A DNA stretch of 64,000 bases, taken from the NCBI RefSeq assembly GCF_024586455.1, contig NC_065919.1, forward strand, positions 28,062,839 through 28,126,838. Direction: 5' to 3'. The position numbers and the translations under genes were made by a program. Source of the DNA: Bactrocera neohumeralis. Its lineage: Eukaryota; Arthropoda; Insecta; Diptera; Tephritidae. Positions within the stretch are counted from its first letter, which is position 1. Each line of letters starts with the position of its first letter. Shown here one piece after another: positions 58,765 to 64,000 of this stretch. The notes below the pieces were generated by a model. That model was not told the origin of the DNA. It was given only the letters and a program-made list of their open reading frames with translations, and searched no databases.

Positions 58765-59710
58765 ACTATTTTTGTACTCTCGCAACCAGTTGCTACAGAG
58801 TGTTATAGCTTTGTTCACCTAACGGTTGTAGGTATCACCTAAACCTAATCGAGATATATTTAGGGTTTCCTAAATATAAATGATGAGGGTGACGAGAAAA
58901 GTTGAAATCCGGGTCTGTCTGTCCAACCGTCCGTCCGTGCAAGCTGTAACTTGAGTGAAAATTGAGATTTCATGATAAAACTTGGTATGCTGGTTCCTTA
59001 GTACAAAAAAAATTCGAGCTCGTAGATGAGTATAATCGGACCACTGTAATGCCCACAAATTGCCAATAACCGAAAACCTAAAAAGGGCCATAACTAAGCA
59101 CTAAATTATGATATAAAACTGTAATTTGGCACATGGCAACGCAGTACTAAGGAGCACCTGTGCATAAAAAATTTAAAAAAAATTGGCTTGGCCCCGCCCT
59201 CTAATAAGTTGAATGTGCATATCTCCTAAAGCTACAACAACCAAATTCGCCCATCACGATTATTACAAAAACTTCACCGATAGTGTGAAAATGAATGAAA
59301 TCGGATGAAAACCCCGTTTACTCCCCATATAACGGTACTGTTCAAAACTACTAAAAGCGCGATAAATCGATAAATGAATGCGCCAGAAACGTAATTTCCC
59401 CCGGGATGGTATGACAAGGTTTTATAGGAATTTAAATTATCTCAATGAAAATTGCAGAACGTATTTTGCTAATTTTATGTATGGGTATGTATGTATAATG
59501 ATTTTGGTTTTTCTAAGAAATCTTATGCCGAATATGGGTCAGTGTAAAAGTTATATGTATATGGTCTATGTATATACATATAAAATTGCTTAGATTCCGA
59601 TTCTCTGGTTGACGTTTTACATCCTAAAGTATTTCCCTGGCTTTGATTACAGCAAGTTGCTATGGTATAAAATGTTCGGTTGCACCCGAAGTTAGCGCTT
59701 TCTTACTTGT
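58765..59710 (-). repeat. Dispersed repeat family B, near-complete inverted copy
   Basis: Left edge 'tttttgtactctcgcaacca' is the inverted tail; the right edge (59660-59710) is the inverted head, 'ataaaatgttcggttgcacc' and 'cgaagttagcgctttcttac', with the TTCGG-GTGCAA-CCGAA hairpin nearly perfect. The body includes 'ctgtctgtccaaccgtccgt' and 'aagctgtaacttgagtgaaa'. With 19630-20795 this defines the family length as roughly 0.95-1.15 kb. Confidence 0.75.
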
Positions 59711-59888
59711 TTATTCTTACTTTTATTTTAAGGAATGAAATCAACTAAAATAGCCAATGCCCAGTTGCCGCTTTAGCTCAGAATATGAATTTGATACATC
59801 GTACCACAAAATTGTACGTAGGTTGCTATATACATATATTTCTGGCCTAATAATGTAAATAGGCATATTTATCAACGAAAATGTTTTT
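59711..59888. other. No gene recognised
   Basis: Short AT-rich spacer. Confidence 0.4.
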
Positions 59889-59889
59889 T

Positions 59890-60540
59890 TTTTATTTTAT
59901 TTTTTTTTTGTCGATTGCTGTTCTGCTTCGGGCTCATACGCATAGATCCATGATTCGTCACCTGTGACGATCTTATAAACGTCTTTTGAAGCACCGCGAT
60001 CGTATTTTTTCAGCATTTCTTTACACCAATCCATCCGAGCCTTTTTTTGAGCGATTGTCAAATTGTGCGGGATCAAACGAGAACAAACCTTTTTTACGGC
60101 CAGGTGTTCATGCAATATCGAATGTATGCTGGTGGGAGAAATGCATAGGCATGCCTCTATCTGAAGGTATGTTACATGACGGTCTAGCATTATCAGTTCA
60201 CGTACGGCATCGATGTTTTCTGGCACAACGGCTGTTTTTGGACGAGGTATTCGTCTTTGAGCGAGCGTCGGCCACGATTGAATTCATTGTACCAGTTTTT
60301 CACAGTGATATAGAATGGTGCTTCATAGCCATACAAAGATTTTAGTTCATCGATGCACTCTTGTCGTGATAAGCCACGTCGAAAGTTGTGAAAAATGATC
60401 GCACGAAAATGTTCACGAGTTAATTCCATTTTTTGCCGAGATGAATTTTTTAATTCCCTGTAAATAAAACAATTCACGATTAAATGACAAAACGTTCTGG
60501 GTGATGTTATGCTAAAAAATGTCAAACTTTCCAGTGGAAA
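59890..60540 (-). mobile_element. Mariner remnant, N-terminal half of transposase
   Basis: Minus strand: MELTREHFRAIIFHNFRRGL, SRQECIDELKSLYGYEAPFY, VKNWYNEFNRGRRSL (60429-60260); then NIDAVRELIMLDRHVTYLQI, SIHSILHEHLAVKKVCSRLI, KARMDWCKEMLKKYDRGASK and IVTGDESWIYAYEPEAEQQS (60220-59905), with the first catalytic Asp intact. It stops in a poly-A-like run at 59885-59910, so the C-terminal half is missing. One frameshift near 60215. The same family occurs at 53745 and 62335. Confidence 0.85.
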
Positions 60541-61005
60541 TGTCAGATTGCACCTGACAACACTTAGTGTTGCCCTAGGCCAGAATATATATAGCAGCCC
60601 TCGTACATTACATTAGTATTTTAAACATCACTTCGTCCTATCTGTCTTACCAAATAAACGTTTTCGTTTTCTCTATCCATTCCTAGAATAACATGCGATT
60701 CATATTCTAAAATAAAATATGTAATCGTTTCAAATGCGTCAAAGCTTTGGTATGCGAAATATCGAACTTTATGATATATGCATTTATAAGAGGTCAATGG
60801 AAAAAGCCCCGGCATACCACACTAAAATACAATTTTTTGGTTCTTTTATTCAACATAGTTCCCTACCATTATACGAGTAGTACGATTTGTCCTTTGCTTC
60901 ATAATTGGCTTCAGTTTCAGCAATCATCTCTTCATTTGACGAAAATATCTTACAACAAGCACTCTTTTGAGATATGAGAACAGAAAATAGTCACGGGGGG
61001 CAGAT
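60541..61005. other. Unassigned; possible solo LTR at 60540-60710
   Basis: From TGTCAGATTGCACCTGACAA (60541) there is an LTR-like layout: an 'aatatatatagcagccctcg' TATA region (60583), 'cacttcgtcctatctgtctt' and AATAAACG (60653). This is reminiscent of BEL/Pao LTRs, but no defined 3' CA end or target duplication is visible. Confidence 0.3.
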
Positions 61006-61006
61006 C

Positions 61007-61060
61007 CAGTGGCGTAGCTACAACTTCGGGCGCCCGGGGCCAAGGATGTTCTGTTTATAC
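61007..61060 (+). mobile_element. Solitary hAT end
   Basis: CAGTGGCGTAGCTACAACTT followed by 'cgggcgcccggggccaag' matches the left end of the hAT at 10907 (CAGTGGCATAGCTACCTAGG... gccccggggcc). No right end is seen in the next kilobase, so the element is truncated or its end has decayed. Confidence 0.6.
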
Positions 61061-62330
61061 ACGCGAAGATTAAGGCTTACTAAAATTATATAATAGATTT
61101 AATTCTAATACTACCAATACTCGACTCGAGAACCGCCTAGTCGTCATTTGTAAGCTTAGATCGCCAATGTTTGCCATTATACTTATACATATATATATTT
61201 AGCATTATTAGACCATAAATACAATGCGGTGCTTACACGGTAAACATTAATTTAAATTTTTAATAACTTTTTATTGACCTATGTATGTATGTGTGTATGT
61301 GTATGCTTTATTGTTATGTTCATGATCATTGCTACCGATCACACAGTGTGAGTTTTTAATTATACGAGTATGGACAATATCGGCCTCTTATTTGTTAATT
61401 GCCATCATGCTTTGTGATGATTGAATGTTTAAACTCGTTTGCCGTCGAAAAATAACTGTAAACGATTAATCGTAAATAAATGATCACATATGGTACATAA
61501 GTAAATTAACAGCTGTTTGCAAGGTAACACATCGTCAAATACAACTTTAATACATATGTACATATGTACATTTAGATCAGAATATACTGGCATACATATA
61601 GATATAGATCAAATTATACGAATATACATACGTACATATATGTATACACATACATATATATACAAAAATACATATACATATGTACGATTATTGTCGGCGG
61701 CCGGTGGTTTGATAGGTACATGCGACGATTTACCGGATTTTTTTTCAAACAAGTTCCGACAGTGAAGTAACTCATCAAGTTCTAGTTTTGTTAAATTTAA
61801 CTATATGAAATAACTAATGCAGTTATTTGTGTAAATATGTATGAATGGATTTTTTACTATTCTAAAAATCGTTATACATAGGTATCGATAGCAGACAACT
61901 AGTTGAGCTACACTTTGCAAAATTGAAGATCTCACACAATGTGTAGTGTGCAGCGATATTGAGTTAAGGTTGTGATAAGTGATTTCCAATTCAAGCAGAT
62001 TCTCATTATAAACTTCATCAGCCAATCAGGTTCTTTGGTATCGGGTCCAACATAAATGCCCACATACCCACATTTGTTGAGAAGTCAGTCAAAAATCTGG
62101 TAGATGTATTACAATTGGAATTTACAATACCTCAGAAATGAGTTGAACCAAATTGAATTTAGCCTGATTTATCGACAAGACAAAAAGACATTTGCCAATC
62201 AGAGATTAGCTATAAATATGTGGGTCGCTTTTTACATTTTGGGATTTGGCAACCCGAGTTTTTCAATCTAGCAAAACTTTATCGCAAAATTTGATAATTT
62301 TGATGTTACAGACATTCCGAACGTTTTGAC
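61061..62330. other. No gene recognised; CATA/GTATG microsatellites
   Basis: Microsatellites at 61280-61305 and 61545-61690 (catacatatgta units). No exons or element ends otherwise. Confidence 0.45.
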
Positions 62331-62334
62331 ATAC

Positions 62335-63345
62335 GAGTGTTATTTACGTTGTTTACAGTAAAATATTCATCATGGCCAAAAAGTGTATTTAAGTCACGAA
62401 CATTTCCGCTCGAATATGTTTAACAACTTTCGACGTGGTTTAACTGAGCAACAGTACATCGAAGAATTTAATTAAATATATGGCGACGAAGTTTCATTAA
62501 AGTTCGTCGATCACTCGAAGATGAAATTTCAAATTCAGCTGTACTTTCGGAAACTTTGATGCTGTGCAAACTGATATTGCAAGATCATCATCTGACTTAT
62601 CATGAGATTGAGACAACTATAAGCATTAGTGGGACCAAAACACATTCAATATTACATGAGCATTTGACTGTAAAAAAAATTTGTTCACATTAGGTTCCAT
62701 ACCATTTGTGAATCGCTCAAAACAAGACTCATGTTGATTGGTTGAGAGAAATGTTAAAAAATACGATTGCGGTGCTTCAAACACGTCTATCACATCGTAA
62801 CAGGGGATGAATCGTGGATTTACTCGTACTGTATAAGACCGAAAGTAAACAGCAGTAAATTGTATGGGTATAAGCCGAATCCAACAAGAGTTGTTCCCGC
62901 ACAAAAACAGTTTTTTCTGGTTTTTTTTGGAAAAACTGAATATATCGCAACCAAACCACTAGAAGAATGCAGAACAGTAAATTCTTAGTGATACATAACC
63001 GTTTGTTCGCAAGTTGTTATTCAAGAAATCAGGAAAACCAACCGCCGAAGATGGACTCTCTTCACAATGCGAGTTTTCATTCATCGACTAAAGCAACTTC
63101 AATCTTGAGCACTCAAAACATCGATTTGATAGGTCATCCGTCTTTCCTTGACTTGGAATCGAAGAACTTCTTTTTATTTCCGTAAGGAAACAATAAACTA
63201 GGAAATCAACGTTCTTCAGAACGCATGTTTAGGAGACCTCTCAATCATAGTGACAAAAATGCTTCGACACTTGGTTCAAACAGATGCAGAAGTATTTAGC
63301 ACCTAGTGGAGAATATTTTTAAAAACAATAAAGCGATTTTCGATT
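62335..63345 (+). mobile_element. Mariner remnant, nearly full-length but decayed
   Basis: Plus-strand pieces in order: FNNFRRGLTEQQYIEEFN (62417-62475), LQDHHLTYHEIETTISISGT (62577-62637), SILHEHLTVKKICSH, VDWLREMLKKYDCGASK (62730-62780, frameshifted), HIVTGDESWIYSY (about 62790-62830, first Asp present), GYKPNPTRVVPAQK, FFGKTEYIATKPLEECRTVN, then SLHNASFHSS (HDNAS region with the second Asp lost), TQNIDLIGHPSFLDLESKNF (third region, SPDL to FLDL) and a C-terminus near 63240. Multiple stops, no clear terminal repeats. Confidence 0.8.
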
Positions 63346-63589
63346 TTCAATATTTGTTTATGCTCTCTAATTCCGAAATATAAGAGGCCTACGTACACCC
63401 ACATACGGAGTAGAAGTGTGGGTCTACTATAAATAGGCCTTTTCATCTACATGTGGAATTTAAATGTGGTATTTACTTGTTGTTTTAATCGGGTCAAAGC
63501 CGAGCTCAAAAAAGTTAATTCAACAGTCAGATCAAGCAACCACTTTACTTTATTAGAAAATTCGGATAACTCTTATTGTCCTTCCTAAT
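63346..63589. other. No gene recognised
   Basis: AT-rich spacer before a family A repeat. Confidence 0.4.
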
Positions 63590-64000
63590 TTTAATAGGTA
63601 AAAGTTCAAGAGATATTTGATTCCGTAAAGAACTTGATTTTGACCGGTCAGTTTGTGTAGTAGTTATATGCTATATGATCCGATCTGAACAATTCCTTCG
63701 TAGATTGCATCATTTCCTTGGGCAATAATCCATACCGAAATCTCAGAAGATTTCTCAAATAAAAAAAATTGCATACAAGGACTGCATTTTGAGTGATCTC
63801 TTGTATGACGGTTATAACTACCTGTATAGTACCTGAACAATTTCTTCGGAGATTGTACCCTTGCCTTGGACAATGCATTCGTGTCAAATTTCGTGAAAAT
63901 ATCTTGTCAAATAAGTTTGTGGCGTGTGCAAAATTTCTCATCGATGTCTCAAAATCGAAGGGGCTAGTTCACTTATATACAGACAGATGGACAGACAGAC
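63590..64000 (+). repeat. Dispersed repeat family A, partial copy at window end
   Basis: 'aagaacttgattttgaccgg', 'gatccgatctgaacaattcc', 'caaatttcgtgaaaatatct' and 'aaggggctagttcacttata' followed by a CAGACAGATGGACAGAC tract match the family. It continues past the window edge; the 3' palindrome is therefore not seen. Confidence 0.7.

Noticed and set aside
61260..61700. CATA/GTATG-rich stretches as possible satellite or centromeric arrays
   Set aside because: Only short, imperfect microsatellite runs; no longer unit repeats in tandem.
1..64000. CRISPR arrays, bacterial operons, rRNA or tRNA genes
   Set aside because: No regularly spaced identical repeats with unique spacers, no ribosome-binding-site spaced gene runs, and no cloverleaf or rRNA-like segment noticed; the exon structure is eukaryotic.

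Overview
The window is AT-rich intronic and intergenic DNA from an animal nuclear genome. Small secreted-protein genes of insect type are interrupted by GT-AG introns and buried in decayed transposons. Takeout/JHBP-family genes, many mariner-type remnants, an RTE-like retrotransposon with several copies and short TATA-box promoters point to a higher fly (Diptera). A tephritid fruit fly is my best guess, but that is inference and not proven by the sequence.

Host genes, all on the + strand: (1) a two-exon Kazal-type protease-inhibitor gene (826-2722) that is intact except that its expected start codon reads ATT; (2-4) three tandem takeout/juvenile-hormone-binding-like genes, here called TO-1 (24584-30962), TO-2 (36483-49197) and TO-3 (53325-56485). 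I rebuilt them exon by exon; they encode 255, 252 and 248 residues. Each starts with a signal-peptide exon ending in phase 1, followed by an exon with the family's paired N-terminal cysteines, and ends with the family's NLFNGD...LN.NW block. They share some intron positions and differ at others. Each has a TATA-like box upstream and a candidate poly(A) signal downstream.

Layout: 0-3 kb Kazal gene; 3-24 kb gene-free and full of mobile-element debris (mariner-type remnants, an I-clade-like non-LTR element with RNase H, a foldback element, RTE copies, a Tc1 remnant split by a hAT element); 24-31 kb TO-1; 31-36 kb mariner and RTE remnants; 36-49 kb TO-2, whose 11.8-kb first intron holds nested insertions including a 2.6-kb piggyBac-like element with TTAA duplications and a 0.95-kb near-perfect inverted repeat; 49-53 kb a deleted mariner; 53-56.5 kb TO-3; 56.5-64 kb RTE, mariner and dispersed-repeat copies.

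Takeout-family proteins are secreted carriers of small hydrophobic ligands, and the Kazal protein would be a secreted serine-protease inhibitor. Nothing in the sequence ties the two to one pathway. The most unusual material is the start-codon loss in an otherwise clean Kazal gene, a foldback family carrying a zinc-binding exon-like fragment, the long intronic hairpin, and two abundant repeat families sharing one terminal architecture. Transposon ends without visible terminal repeats are approximate.
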